64,000 bases of DNA from Cryptomeria japonica (Eukaryota > Streptophyta > Pinopsida > Cupressales > Cupressaceae). Both the position numbers and the translations under genes were made by a program. This document shows positions 47,801 through 59,570 of the stretch, piece after piece (position 1 is the stretch's first letter; each line of letters starts with the position of its first letter). Location: contig NC_081415.1 in the NCBI RefSeq assembly GCF_030272615.1, positions 417,478,757 to 417,542,756 on the forward strand, read 5' to 3'. Under the pieces are notes generated by a model. It searched no databases, was not told the origin of the DNA, and worked only from the letters and a program-made list of their open reading frames with translations.

Positions 47801-47867
47801 ACTAATAGTATAGAGGAGTAGTAGTCATTTATTTAGTCATTTTTTATTTATGTGACTAATCATTTAG
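44866..47867 (-). other. 5' region of CACTA element, noncoding, with small direct repeats
   Basis: No recognisable coding. Two 41-base copies starting AGTTGAAGGATTTT and ending GTGAAGGGGTC lie at 45048-45088 and 45442-45482. Two 18-base copies of TTCGCGCCATTCATTTGC lie at 47143-47160 and 47219-47236, each followed within about 20 bases by ATATGCTAAAAT. An open minus frame at 46803-47156 (117 codons) has no family match and starts inside the CGCGCC repeat. A GAGCGCGCTC palindrome lies near 47,693. Confidence 0.45.
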
Positions 47868-48061
47868 TTGTGTTTCTTACCTAATGACCAAATTAGTCAT
47901 TTATAGCTGTGTTTTCTTACCAGATGACCAAATTAGTCATTTATTTAGTCATTTATAGTTGTGTTTTCTTACCCGATGACCAAATTAGTCATTTATTTAG
48001 TTATTTATAGTTGTGTTGCAAAAAATGATTAAAATTTGGTCATTTTTACTTAACGTGACTA
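47868..48061. repeat. CACTA subterminal repeats, 52-base period
   Basis: Units run from GTTGTGTTTTCTTACC through GATGACCAAATTAGTCATTT to TTAGTCATTTATA, starting at about 47868 (shorter), 47906, 47958 and 48010 (decaying). GACCAAATTAGTC and AAATGAC/GTCATTT words occur on both strands. Subterminal arrays like this are the binding sites of the TnpA-type protein in En/Spm. Confidence 0.8.
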
Positions 48062-48116
48062 AAAGTTTTAGTTACCTGGTCATTTATTAGCCATATTTCT
48101 ACTAGTGATGTTAAGA

Positions 48117-48830
48117 TCTAACAACAGGATGCAACACTATCTAAAAAAGCCATGATGTCAGCCATGTGAAGCTCTTACAATAGGATGCAAAACATGTGCA
48201 AAAAGAAAGATCCTTGTAGCCACTTACGGGTGTTAAGTGGATCGTTCTCACTTTTTGGGTATATAAAAAGTGATAGTAAATAAATTAGTAAATTGTGAGT
48301 CTATAGTAAAGTTGTAGAAATTATTAAATAAATTGTAAGGGGCCTACATGAGCTTGCAAATATCAGAGTACAAGATTCCATAGTACCACTCCACTTTCAC
48401 TACCTTCCAAAAGTTCCTCCTACCAGTACCACCATCTACTAGTTCCTCAATCTACCACCTACACCTATTGGTAATTCAAAACCTACCAATCAAATCCATC
48501 TACCCCTTTTCGTCCAATGGCTATAAATAGAGGCTTTGTAAGCTCATTAAGGGCATCGAGTGTTAGAGTCAAATGTTGAGTTGTATGAAGCAAAGTCTTG
48601 TATTAAGATTCTAGCGTGAGGAGTCTCATAGGAGCAAGATGGAAGTATCCTCTACCCTTGCACTTCCATGCAATCTCAGGATTATGAGAAAATGACTTGC
48701 ATAGGTTTATGAAGTTTGTCTATTTTAATAAATATTTGATGTAATATTGGCTCTAGCTGGTAGTGTTGTTATTCTGCTATAAATAGGTATCAGAAAACCT
48801 GGGTAATATTGTAATATCTTTATCATTATT
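48117..48830 (+). repeat. Copia-type LTR fragment, left arm of an inverted pair
   Basis: TATAAATAG at 48522-48530 gives the plus orientation. GGTATCAGA at 48786-48794 resembles the initiator-Met primer site and marks the LTR inner end. Its sequence from about 48,400 to 48,780 matches, in reverse complement, 49060-49212 and then 63755-64000. The outer border is uncertain; TGTTAAG at 48117 and at about 48,230 are both possible LTR starts, the first immediately after the CACTA end. Confidence 0.65.
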
Positions 48831-48833
48831 GTA

Positions 48834-49212
48834 TCATCTTTGAGTATAATAGAAATATTTTATAGTGTACATTCCAACATTGTCTCTATTTGTCTCTTGC
48901 CATTGTGTCATTTTGAGAAATATTGAGAGAGGTTGAAGTTTGAAAGGTTGAGGGTAAGTCTTGCAAGTAGTTGTGGACCCCATAAAAGTAAGACCCGTTG
49001 TTGAAGCCAGAGAGGCATTGTGAAGGGCAGCCATAAGCTGAGAAATTGTAGTAGGAAGTGGAATAACAACAATGCTAGCTAGAGCCAATATTATACCAAA
49101 GCATTATTAAAATAGACAAAATTCATAAACCTATGCAAGTCAGTTTCTCATAATCCCTAGATCGCATGGAAGTGCAAGGATAGAGGATACTTGCAACTTT
49201 CTCCTAAGATAC
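48834..49212 (-). repeat. Copia-type LTR fragment, right arm, part 1 (inner end plus short internal piece)
   Basis: 49060-49212 is the inverted partner of about 48,640-48,775 (shared GCTAGAGCCAATATTA, AACCTATGCAAGTCA and TGCATGGAAGTGCAAGG). 48834-49059 lies beyond the LTR inner end on minus and holds an 84-codon frame starting MALASIVVIPLPTT without a known domain. The LTR is cut at 49212 by the gag-only gypsy element and continues at 63755. Confidence 0.7.
49208..49212. repeat. Target site duplication GATAC (left copy, gag-only gypsy)
   Basis: GATAC precedes the left LTR and recurs at 63750-63754 right after the other LTR. The uninterrupted inverted copy near 48,625 has one GAGAC at this spot, confirming the insertion point. 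Confidence 0.88.
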
Positions 49213-52200
49213 TAAGAGCCCTGAAATTTGATTGCATAAAATTTTCAAATTTTAGCCCAAAACATTGATTTTCAGGTTGTTTCTTATATCCTCTGAGAAC
49301 AATTCAAGGCTTAGGGTTTAGGATTTATCAAGACTTCTTATATTTTTGTGAAGAAAACCCTAGAAATAATATATTTCATTGTTAGTTTTTCCCACTTAAA
49401 CCAAGGGTACCCTTTCCATAAACTGGGCCAATTTTTTTTGAAAAAGTTGATCAACCGGTTCGTGAGATGAAATTTCCTAAGTCAAGTGCATAACTTCCCT
49501 ATTACCGGTCCGCTTCTAAATATTTAAATGTCCATATTTATTTTTTCCTAAGTCTAGCAAGTGCTAAATACCCTGACCATCTATTAAAGAATGGATAGAT
49601 CCAATGGCTACTACTTCCCCGCGATCAAAGATGTGAGGATTTCAATGACCTCGACATCGTGAGATGATGTCTCTTCTCATTAGTGAAACCGACAGGGTTA
49701 GTAGTGCAACTGGTCAAAAGATTTGCAATATTGATTTGCAGGCGATAAAGGTCGGTATACTAATAGTCCCATCAATTTGCACATGCTTAGAATGAACAAT
49801 GATGTTTTATCCTAAAGTAAAAGGCGCTCGACTTTTAAGTCCTGAAGGAGTTGGTGGGCAGTATACAAAGTGGTAAAGATCGAACAAATCAGACAACCCT
49901 CGTATTCCTGCAATGGAATTTGCAAGGTGGTTACGGACCGCGGTATCATGAGATGATGTCATGTGTCCATGGCTGATCAGGAGGGCTTGTAGGGAGGTTA
50001 ATGATGGAGCTAGGTTGAAGAATGATATGGCGCTATCCAGTCAGGATCTTGTAGGTCCACAGATACAATTGGAAAGTCAAACAGATAAGTTGGCAGGAAA
50101 TGATCGTTAGATTTGGCAAGTTAGATGAGATCTGCGGCTGAGTTTCAAATGAGAAGTTTGGAGGGATTTTGGAGGAACTATTTATAGCTCACAAGAAAGG
50201 GAAAAACAAATGGGATTTAGACTTGTTGATTCAGGATTGATTTGATAGTCAGAGATGATAGCTCAGAGATGTGAAAGGATTTGGCTAAGATTCTAGTTCA
50301 GGTATGATAAATCATGAGTTCTCTAATGGATTCAAATATTTGCTTGTTGATAGACACCTGAAGCAGGAGATTGTACATTGAAAAGAGGAATAAGATCCGA
50401 ATAAAATCATTCGCATCAAGAGAAACTTGAGAGAAGAATGCAGTAGATGTGATATACATGAATTCTAGTGTCTATAGCTGGCAGAGCCAATTAAGAACAC
50501 CAAAGTGGTGATGTTTCAAGAGCAAGCACTATTTGATGAAGTATGGTTCAGTAATAAATACAACAAGGTGGTGATCGAATTTGTAGGAGAGTATGGAGCC
50601 TTTTGATTTTCTAGGTGCAGTTTTTCTTTCTGCAGAAGAAATGACGTTTGAGCAAGCTTATAGATGGAGTTGCAATATACTCTGTGATACTGGATGGAAT
50701 TTATCCCTCATGTGTGAGTATGTCTATTGCCATAGGGGATGTGAAAGTGGGGAGGATTTCTAGAGGGGGCGTGAAAGCCTTTTCTTGTGAAAAAAGGTCA
50801 CGCATGGCATAGCCTCTGTGTCTACTCAGTCTCTGGGTGGCAGAGGCTTCTGAGACAGAGCCCACAGAGGAACAAAAAAGGGACATGTCTGGGTAGGGAG
50901 TGGCAACAATCCATCCATGTAGATGCATGGAAGTTGCAACCCCTCCCCAACATATTATGTTTCCCCTCTAACTTAACCTTCCATTGCCTCTGATCCTGGG
51001 TATGAAGGTTGAGTTCCCCCTCTAGTTTGAGGGGCGACTTTACCTCTTTTCGGGATCCTCTTTCCCTTTCTAAGGAAGGGAAATGTTCTATGGGACAAAA
51101 ATGCAACATCTCACACACCATTCGAAGGTGTTAGGGGGATAGCAACATGACTCAAATGGTTTTGCTTCTACCAATTATTGGTTCAAAAACAATGATTCAC
51201 AAGTACCGACACATAGACGTGTATATTTTGAAACATAATTGTACATAGCCTTTAAGGCTAATTATCAAGGAATGAATCTACTCTTCACAAGTGTCTTATG
51301 GTCTGAAGCTTGTCGCTCCCTTGTTTCTATAAAAGGGAATTCAAGGCCATTAGTTAGGGTCTGAATTTTTCTAAGAAAGATCTCTGTAAAATAGATCTTT
51401 CTGTAGGGTTAGGTCCAAATTAGTTCTAGAGAGTTGTAGGAAATAATACAAATTGTAATGTTATTTTGCAGAGCAAAAATTGTAATATAATAGTTGCAGT
51501 TTCCCCTTTTCAAATGGGTCACTCTATATTTGAATTTGTTGGCTATCATCTGATAAAAGATAGCTCATAATATTTAATGCAAATATAGTTCCTAATCTTT
51601 ACTCTCATGTGTGTGATTTTATCTTCTCTTAAGAAAATGGGATCAAGGGTTTCTTTTGTTTATTGCATTTTTATGATGTATGTACTCTTTTATTCAATGC
51701 TTTGATCCAAGGGGTTAATTAAAATGCTTGAATAAGATTACAAAGAAAATAAGGCTCACCATAGGATTTGATAAGTAGTTCAGATAAAGGATCATAAGCA
51801 GATTAATACTGTAAGGCAGTATTATTTCAGGCAAGACCAACTATTAGATGAATTTTTATCATATTTTCAGAAACACTTTTCATAGACTCTATAGCCCAAA
51901 TGAATAAGGCATTGGTATTTGCTATCAAATCTCATTAGGTTATCAGTTTTCCGATTTTATCTTCTTCATGATCTCTCAGAACGAATCTTATAAACAATCA
52001 GAACAATCATTTGCTAATATTTATGTACTTTCTGAAAATAGTCTCACCATCTCTCATACTCCAGGTTAAGTTTGAGGATCGCTGAAGGATTTTACATCCT
52101 TGAGCATTCTCCTTTTCTATTGAGTTTTATTAATGAGATAATCTTCTTTGTTTTCAGTAAGTTCCTGAATATCCTTGCGAAGAGCAGGAATTTCTTACTA

Positions 52201-52355
52201 AAGGGATCACTTTCCCTAGTTTTGCAGAGCCTAAAGTATAGGAGGACCCTCCGTCCTTGTTATTGTTGGTCCAAGACTGATAGATATTGATATTTGGAGG
52301 TGGCTCTCCATAGATATTTGGAGAGAAACCGATCGTCCATTTCTGGGAACCAACA
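49213..52355 (+). repeat. 5' LTR of the gag-only gypsy element (3,143 bases)
   Basis: It matches 60564-63749 along its length, starts TAAGAGCCCT and ends GGAACCAACA. Compared with the 3' LTR it lacks about 25-30 bases shortly before its end (the part containing GGTCTCTGCCTTGTAAGC). TATAAAAG at 51328-51335 is the likely promoter. Apparent small ORFs inside are not conserved as protein between the LTRs. Confidence 0.93.
51328..51335 (+). promoter_or_regulatory. TATA box in 5' LTR (gag-only gypsy)
   Basis: TTTCTATAAAAGGGAATTC is identical in both LTRs (here and at 62689-62696), a strong TATA box about 1 kb before the LTR end. Confidence 0.7.
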
Positions 52356-52360
52356 AAAAA

Positions 52361-52378
52361 TGGCGACTCTACTAGGGA
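52361..52378 (+). promoter_or_regulatory. Primer-binding site of the gag-only gypsy element
   Basis: TGGCGACTCTACTAGGGA lies five bases after the LTR end. It closely resembles the TGGCGACTC(C/T)GCTGGGGA type I recall from plant Tat/Ogre elements (reported as tRNA-Arg); the tRNA is inferred. Confidence 0.8.
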
Positions 52379-53141
52379 TGAAATGTAAACAATCTCTAGT
52401 TAAGAAATATTTGCTTAATATATTATTGAGATTTTGCCCACAGAGTGAAGAAGCTTCTTAATCTATCCCTTGTTGGTTTGAGTCAATTCTCATAAATGTC
52501 ATTAAGAATCTATTGTAGTTCTCATTCTATAAAGAGCAGTCTAGATCTATCCATCCAAAGATTATGTGTAATACCTCACGATTGTGAGTGGTGACTCTGA
52601 GACTCTAAGATCTATGCACCAGTGCATGTCTGCTTGAAAAAGAACCAAGAAATTTGTAGAAAGGATGAAGAAAATTTGAGCTCTTATGATGCACCCTGAC
52701 AAGTTGAGGATAGAATTAGTAGTGCCATTTGATGTGAAGGAAATGTGGTAGTGTTGTGTTGAAACAAATCTGACCTATGAAGAAACCTTAGTTATTTGAG
52801 TGTCGGTCCTCTACAAGGAGGTGGCAACTTTGTCAATAGATCAATGTTAAAAATTTGAAGGAGTGAAGGTGATTTTGCAAATCCCAGGTTGAAGAAGGCA
52901 ACAACATTTCTAGCATTTTTAGGTATTTAGATTTTCATGAGCCAAGTGTATTTTCATGAAAGTTGTAAAAATGTGTTCCCTAAGTAGTGAAAGAAGAACT
53001 AAGGAAGGGAATGGTAGTGATTATTTCACATGCTCATGTGATTCAATTTTCATCTTTTTTGTATAAGATTAGATGGAGTATGTTTTGAGCTTCATAATGA
53101 AATAGTTCAAGAGAAGGGAAAGAGATAAGGGAATGAATGAA
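52379..53141 (+). other. Leader of the gag-only gypsy element, left part
   Basis: About 760 bases with no coding similarity. It is interrupted at 53146 by the solo LTR and resumes at 57450, where the gag frame begins within 30 bases. Confidence 0.5.
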
Positions 53142-53146
53142 AATGT
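53142..53146. repeat. Target site duplication AAATG (left copy, solo LTR)
   Basis: AAATG directly precedes TGTAATGCCCC and recurs at 57445-57449. Confidence 0.85.
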
Positions 53147-55089
53147 GTAATGCCCCGTCAGGAAACCCCGAAGGGATTAAGCCATGACACAAGAATAGAG
53201 TGCAATAATTTTTTTTTTTTTTAAAAAGTCACACCACATAAGATACAACAAGATATCAAAGATTCAGATTATATAGCAGAAGACATCAACTAACACCTAA
53301 GGAGTTTCCCAACGAGATTACTTAAATTTCACAATTCACTTAACTCACACAATTAATCCAATAAGCTGATTATCGTAATAACGAGATAATTCTTAATCAG
53401 GATAATTTCTTTCAAAAGATGGAAATATATAATTCACAAGATAAGGTTCATCCATTTAGATTTATCTATATCCTTCATTCATACTTTTCATTAAAATAAA
53501 AGTCATGCATCTAATATTCTAACACACAAGAATTTCATCATAAACATATGAGATCTTCCATACACACTTAATTTCCTTAATAATGATTGAATATAATCCA
53601 TTATCCTAAGCTGCATTCTTTCATATTCCAATTTACTGCATTCAAGAAAGGACTGCATATAAGCATCTAAAGTTAATTTCCATCTTATCCACTTATACAT
53701 TCTAACATAAGCTATTCATACATGATAAAGTTGAATAAGGGAAACATAAGAGAATAACATCACATAACACCATAATGATCTCGGAGTTCACCCCTAAGGG
53801 GCTACATCTCTGAGTCTGCTCAACTGCAAGACCCCTCTAATAATTAATAAAGTTAAGAATACATGAGGTTCTCAGAATTTACAATCCGGCCATCAAGGCG
53901 AAACATAATCAATATACAAATGACCGCATCGGTCAATAAATACATAAACGATCCTTGAAAAGGAAAGGATCTAGTTGAACATAATCAAATCTAATACAAA
54001 GGTCCATTGAACATCCACAAAACTGAGTCATCACCACCCAAGGTCTAACATGAAACCAGGTACTCACAAGGGCATAGACAATAGGATGACCCACAAATGT
54101 GCTCCTAATAGGACAAAATGACAACACACTAGCGAACATAGGGACAAGTGTCATCACACAACCTGGTATGGTTATCATGGCAGGTCTTCATAGGTTCTGG
54201 CCCCATACACTGGGTTACCCTGGCAACCTAATCCGAGCCTCTGGCCCATCCAAGCCTCATGTGGACCCACACATCCTTTCGTGAAGACAAGGATGATGGT
54301 TTGCCATTTCAGGCCTTCTCACAACATGTCGAGTCTGTGTTAGCACTCATCCCATGTGTGAGGCACAATTACCTTACTTAGAGATTAACATTCTAATCTA
54401 CTATTAGGTTATCACTTATTAGACTCACTTTTGATGAGTTACCCAACAACCACTTTGGGCGTGGCCCCCCAATCGAAAGCCACTTTCCCATACGACAGTA
54501 GACTATACTCAAACGAACTCAAAACCAAGACATACACATGGTCAGACGAACAGAGTTCAAAATGGAGAAATCCACCATTGTCAAACATGACTTCATAAGA
54601 GGTGCACTGACAGACGACGCTCTAACTAGAGACCTGACCGACTAAGGTCAACCACGAATCATCATTCGACACCCACATAGAGGATATGACCAATTAAGAC
54701 ACTACCACAAAACAATAGTCAAACTCAAAACCGAGGATAGAAAAAGGTACCCAAATCAACCATATGACAGGGTCCAATCAACAAAGCAAGACTTGCCATT
54801 ACTTAAGCAAAAGTGAATACAGAAATTAAACTCACATAGGCAATATCTAGCAGATACAATCTTTTCCGAATTGATCTAAACATTAAAAGTCGATCATGTT
54901 TTCTACATGATCTATATTAGATTGCAGTTATCTACCTCATCTAGGTATAGGTTGTTCTTGGTTTTCTAACTCTCTAAGGTTCATTGTATCGAACACACAT
55001 AATAAGCCATAATGAATTCTTAAACCAAATTCACATGAATATAATCAGACAACCATTAACCAATTAAATAAGATATTTAATCTTCAATT

Positions 55090-55386
55090 AAAACATCATT
55101 GACATACTGGTTCAAAATAAATCCTACACATTTGTCTTTTCCAGAACCAATTTATACTATACAGATCAAGGAAATATACATATTTAGGGAAGCCAAATAA
55201 AGAAAATCCATTCTCAGATTAACAGATTGCACTTAATAAAAACATCATTGATATACTAGTTCAAAATAAATCCTACAAATTTTGTCTTTTCAGAACCAAG
55301 TTAAACTATACAGATCAAGGAAACATAAACATATAAGGAATCCAATTAACAATAGTCCATTCCTAACTTAACAAATATTTCCTTAC
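55090..55386. repeat. Diverged tandem duplication, period 149
   Basis: AAACATCATT, GATATACTAGTTCAAAATAA, ATCCTACA, TTTGTCTTTT, CAGAACCAA and TATACAGATCAAGGAAA recur in the same order at 55091 and 55240. Confidence 0.75.
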
Positions 55387-55819
55387 GCATATAGAAAAGA
55401 ATGCCAAAATTAACTATTAATTAATATACACTTATTAATCCATGATTAATAAAGTATACACAATTAATAATTAGTTACAAACTAACAAATTAAGTATCTA
55501 ATAAGAAAAATATGCATTACTAATAAAATACAATTTTGAAAATTAATTAATGTATATTGCCACTTATACAATTAATTAATTACAAACTAATCATAATTTA
55601 TTAATGGAATGCCATAATTAAACTTTATTAAAACTTAATTTATTAAAAATTACCTTCAATAATAATAAATTATTATTATTATATATATTTTTTTGATTTA
55701 TAAAAAAAATATATAAAAAAAAAACATTTATTTTAAATGAAAATATTATAATATATATATTTTTTAAATAATAAAAAAATTATTAAAAAAAAACATTTTA
55801 CAAAATGAAAAGGGGGGGG

Positions 55820-55993
55820 GGGTTTCACGTGGTCCCCATGGGAGCTCACGTTGCCCCAAAGGGGAAGTGCTGCTTCCCAATGGGAGCACGCAGCCCCCAT
55901 GGGAGCACTGCTGTTCCCAAAGGGAGCACGCAGCCCCCATGGGAAGCACTGTTGTTCCCAAAGGGACACACAGCTCCCCCTTGGGGTTTCCCC
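55820..55993. repeat. GC-rich minisatellite of CCC-x3-GGG quasi-palindromes
   Basis: Repeated blocks combine CCCCATGGGAGC, CCCAAAGGG, CCCAATGGG and CCCTTGGGG with GCACGCAGC and GCACTG(C/T)TGTTCCC; the clearest unit, about 49 bases, appears twice (about 55,880-55,975). It follows a G9 run and is followed by a (TA)n tract, standing out sharply from the AT-rich surroundings. Each short block can fold on itself. Confidence 0.8.
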
Positions 55994-57444
55994 AATATAT
56001 TTATTATATATATATATATATATATATTTTAATATTTGCTTACTGTGTAAAACATAGTCTAATAAACCAGTCTCCCAGGGACTAAAAATAATTATTATTT
56101 TTTTAAAATTTATTTACTGTGAATAAAAAACACAGTCAGTCTCCCAGAGACTTAAAACAAATTTTTTTTTTTTAAAACAATACAAATATTTCCAGAATAT
56201 GAGAGGTTTTCAAAATTGAAAGGATAATCCTTTTGGGCATAAGAAAGCGCATTTTCCATGCAAGGATGCAAGCAATAAACCAATACCAACTAATTCCACA
56301 ATGATTCATAACCTTGAGGCAATCAATGGAGAAATTAAAACCAAATAGCATGAAGAACATCCAATGCCCATTTTTTTAAAAAATTTAAACAATAACTAAT
56401 TGATAACCAGAATTCCTACCTCAGTAAGCATTCCTGGAAAGGATCTGATGAAGAGCCCCAACCTGCAGCTCAAGAAATCCTTCTCCTTCCAAAATCCCCA
56501 AATCTTTCCTCCAAAATATTTTCCAAAAATATATTTTTCTCCAAAAAATTCAATCCCCAATATTTTCCAAAAGTCTAGGTTATATGGAAAAGTTTGACCA
56601 AAAATCTCATTTTTGGATTTAAAATTTTTATTTAAAATAAATCACAAAAATCTTTATTTTCCAACTATATCAATATATTCACTTGATTTTCAATCTAAAA
56701 TTGATTTCTTCAATTAACTGAAATTAACCTTTCTAATTTAAAAAGCCAAGAGAATACAATTAATCCTATTGCAATTAAATTCAAAACTTTCTTTTTCAAC
56801 AGCATATACAAAATGCATTTAATATTTAAAATCAGCCATGTAATTTAACTTGCTCCTAAACTGACTTGAGCAATTCAATATTAACGATAATCGGATAACG
56901 AAACCCTGTTTAATTTAGTCCATTAATCTTTAATGCACGAACACATATTTAATCATATTAAAAACTAAGGACCAATTACTCAATTTAACCATACACACCA
57001 AACACGCAAACCAAGAAGGTCAACCAGACAGATGACTCACAAACCCAAACAAAAAATGGAATGTCGACGACGACTGACGATGCTCACTTGAGCACGACTA
57101 TGGTCAAATAGGGTCTTACGACCACCTAATCCAACTCTAAGGATTAAGGAGGTACACTCAACCTGTGAATCAAGGCGAAGACGAACATTGCACTCATGCA
57201 GAGTTGTACCTGAAATCTCCTGCAACCAAAAGTCATACATGCATACATATATAGACTTAATGAAAGCGTTAGCCCGATATTAATACCACAAAATAGGAAC
57301 ACTAAACAACTTGCATACAACTGGTGCGAAAACCACATTAACAGATACACACTAAATCAACACATTTGACTATAATCATTATATTATGATAAACTAACCA
57401 AGGTTAAACCAAGATTAGAAATTGATTAGGGCAGGGGTACTACA

Positions 57445-57449
57445 AAATG
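57445..57449. repeat. Target site duplication AAATG (right copy, solo LTR)
   Basis: Identical to 53142-53146 and directly after GTACTACA. Confidence 0.85.
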
Positions 57450-57477
57450 TGTATCATATGTTTGCATTTCTTATGAA

Positions 57478-58322
57478 ATGTCAAAAATGAATGTGCAGTC
57501 TATGTCAAGTCATCATAGAGCTTTCTTTAGGGAAATATATAAACCATTGAATTTTGATGGTATCCAAGGTTTCCCAAATCCTTTTCCTATAGGGGTTAGG
57601 GAACAATTACCAGGATTTAATGGGAAGAAGTTAGAATCAACATGACAACATTTACAAGAGTTTTCTGAAATAATTGAAGATTTTGAATTAAATAAAGGAG
57701 ATGTTTTCATGAAGTTATTTGTTCAGTCTTTGAGGGAAAATGCTAGAGACTGGTTCTCCTACATGCTAGTATGTTTTACCTCATCATTGGATAAGTTGAA
57801 TGTGGCATTCATGGAATAGTTTGGTGAAAGAATTAATCCAAGCTCTGTTATGAAAACATTCATGGACATTCAGAAAGAAGAGGATGAATTAGTACCTGCT
57901 TTTAATCTCAAGTTTTCTAGGGCATTGGATAACAATCCTAGCAGTTACAAACCAAATGATGCAGTATGCCTAGTTGTTTATTTGGCTGCATTTGAAGAGG
58001 AAGAGAGTTATTTGCTAAGAAATAAGGATCCTAAAACCTTGCATCAGGCTTATAGGATAGCAATGGAGATTGAAAACAATTTGAAATATCAGATCCCTAG
58101 GGGATACATATCGGCAAAGGTATATTATCCTAAGATGATAGGGTTCAAAGAAAAACATGAATCTGAAACAAAAGGACCATGTCGAGATTTTTATATTCCT
58201 ACTGATTACATTAGCCCTGTTATTGATTATGATATGAACAAAAATGTGAGTGAAGAGGAGTTGTCCCAGACAATGGTTATTCCTCATATTGATGAAGAAG
58301 GGCTAATGAGAGAATGTTTGAC
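57478..58322 (+). pseudogene. Gag of the gag-only gypsy element, degenerate
   Basis: The ATG at 57478 (MSKMNVQSMSSHHR) opens the frame; an ATG at 57502 is an alternative. The Retrotrans_gag pattern is clear: LPGFNGKKLEST, HLQEFSEIIEDFELNKGDVF, MKLFVQSLRENARDWFSYML, SSLDKLNVAFME, FGERINPSSVMKTFMDIQKE, PDDAVC-like NDAVCLVVYLAAFEEE, SYLLRNKDPKTLHQAYRIAM and EIENNLK. Two in-frame stops lie near 57,643 (TGA) and 57,817 (TAG). The frame ends at a stop near 58,322 and the similar acidic continuation (58314 on) is in another frame, so there is a shift near 58,313. No zinc knuckle is visible. Confidence 0.85.
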
Positions 58323-59570
58323 ATAATAAATGAAGAGACAAATATGGTGTCCATTACTTTATTGAAGGACAACAACAATGATTTTTCCAAGGAGAACACC
58401 TCACAGGAAATTGGTATGCAGTCTTGCATTTCAGATAGATATGACAATGAGTATGAAGAATTGGAAAGTTTTATGTTTGAAATGGTTGGAGGTTTATAGG
58501 ACTGTGATAATAAAAATTTAGATGATGAGATACCATCAGTTTTTGATGAAAAAAATTGTGAGGATTGTATTATTGGGTGTTGTTCCAGTTTAGATTATGA
58601 TTCCTCATTTCCTGATAAACTTGAAGATGAGATCAAAAATAACTTTAGTGAAAATATAAATGCATTATTTTATGAAGATTCAGATGAAGATCAATTGGTT
58701 CTCTAGTACAATATATTTGAGAAGGGTCTTCATGTTATTCTTAACCCTTTATATGAAGAAACAAATGAGAATCTGGAGATTATTGCATTAGAATGGAATA
58801 TTGTGAAGATGAAGGTGTAATATCTGATTTAGAGGTAGGTATCATTGAACAATCTTCCCCTATTGCTGATATTGTTGACATTAGACTGAAAAAAAAGAAA
58901 TAAAATGAAACATATGAAGAGGTCATCTATGATCCTTTCCTTCCCCTTGATGACAGCTTGCTGGATATGATCAATAAGAAGGAGGATTCTTCAAAGAATC
59001 CTCATTTTAGTAGGCAAGTTGATAATTCAAAAGAGGCATGTATTTTTCAGTTATATGCTAGAATATGAGATTTTCCTTTTCCAACAAGATGATGTATTTG
59101 CAGAAAAGGATACTGGTTACAGTCAGGGTGTGTGTTGTATCAATTACATAGCATATATGTCACAAGATTGCAGATGTACTATATCATTGCACAGTTTTCA
59201 AATTTTCAATAGTAATTGCAATGAGAAAGTTAAGCATAGTAGATAGACTGAACAAGCCAACAAATTTGAAAAATGGTTTTCCACTTATGTTATTAGATTA
59301 TATTTGATGCTTTCAAAAGAAAATCATGTTTATGACAGAGGAATTTTTTTTGACATTGGTAGATGTCTTTGGGCCATCACACTTGGTATGATTCTGCAGG
59401 CCACAAGTGAATTGGGATAGAGTGGTTTTCTTTGACTCTATGCCTAGTGGAGTTGTGAATAAATTTCCTCTTAATTGCTTGTTCATGGACAATTTTGAGT
59501 TTCTACTTTTATTTAAAGTAGATGTTATCCATGAGCATTAGTTAGGTTTTCTTTGTTAGTTTAGTTTCTT
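58314..59570 (+). pseudogene. Acidic region after gag, then decayed interior without pol
   Basis: From 58314 the frame encodes Asp/Glu/Asn-rich sequence (FDIINEETNMVSITLLKDNN, YEELESFMFEMVGG, then LDDEIPSVFDEKNCEDCIIG) to about 58,800 with stops at 58,497 and 58,704, then breaks further into other frames (YEEVIYDPFLPLDDSLLDMI). No protease, RT, RNase H or integrase motif appears before the LINE fragment at 59571. Either pol was lost or the family never had it. Confidence 0.6.

Larger units (their letters stand above)
38121..48115 (-). mobile_element. CACTA (En/Spm) DNA transposon, degenerate
   Basis: It carries a TNP2-type transposase remnant (41500-44865) and a second transposon gene (39027-39957), both on minus. 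The right end at 48115 reads TTTCTACTAGTG on plus, i.e. CACTAGTAGAAA on minus, directly inside an array of subterminal repeats, as expected of CACTA ends. The best left end is CACTAGTAGTCTGTATGAC at 38121, which shares the first nine bases. The expected 3-base target duplication is not seen (CAG left, ATG right), and the left side lacks the subterminal repeats, so the left border is uncertain while the right is good. Confidence 0.75.
53147..57444 (+). repeat. Nested 4.3-kb solo LTR
   Basis: It begins TGTAATGCCCCGTC and ends GGGGTACTACA: TG...CA ends with a short inverted terminal match (TGTAATGCCCC against TGTAGTACCCC). It is flanked by AAATG duplications, with no coding domain and no internal direct copy of its ends, so it reads as one very long LTR left by recombination. 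The strand is assumed. Inside are a 149-base tandem duplication (55090-55386), AT-rich tracts and a GC-rich minisatellite (55820-55993). The small ORFs in the minisatellite are not real genes. Confidence 0.78.

Noticed and set aside
49300-49330. Telomere-like TTAGGGTTTAGG
   Set aside because: Only one and a half units, repeated in the other LTR at the same place; part of the LTR and not a telomere tract.
50641-50993. ORFs in the long LTR (also at 61936-62239)
   Set aside because: They lie in noncoding LTR, differ in length and frame between the two LTRs and show no family.
55733-56085. Several overlapping small ORFs on both strands
   Set aside because: Produced by the GC-rich minisatellite, which is open in many frames; sequences are repeats only.
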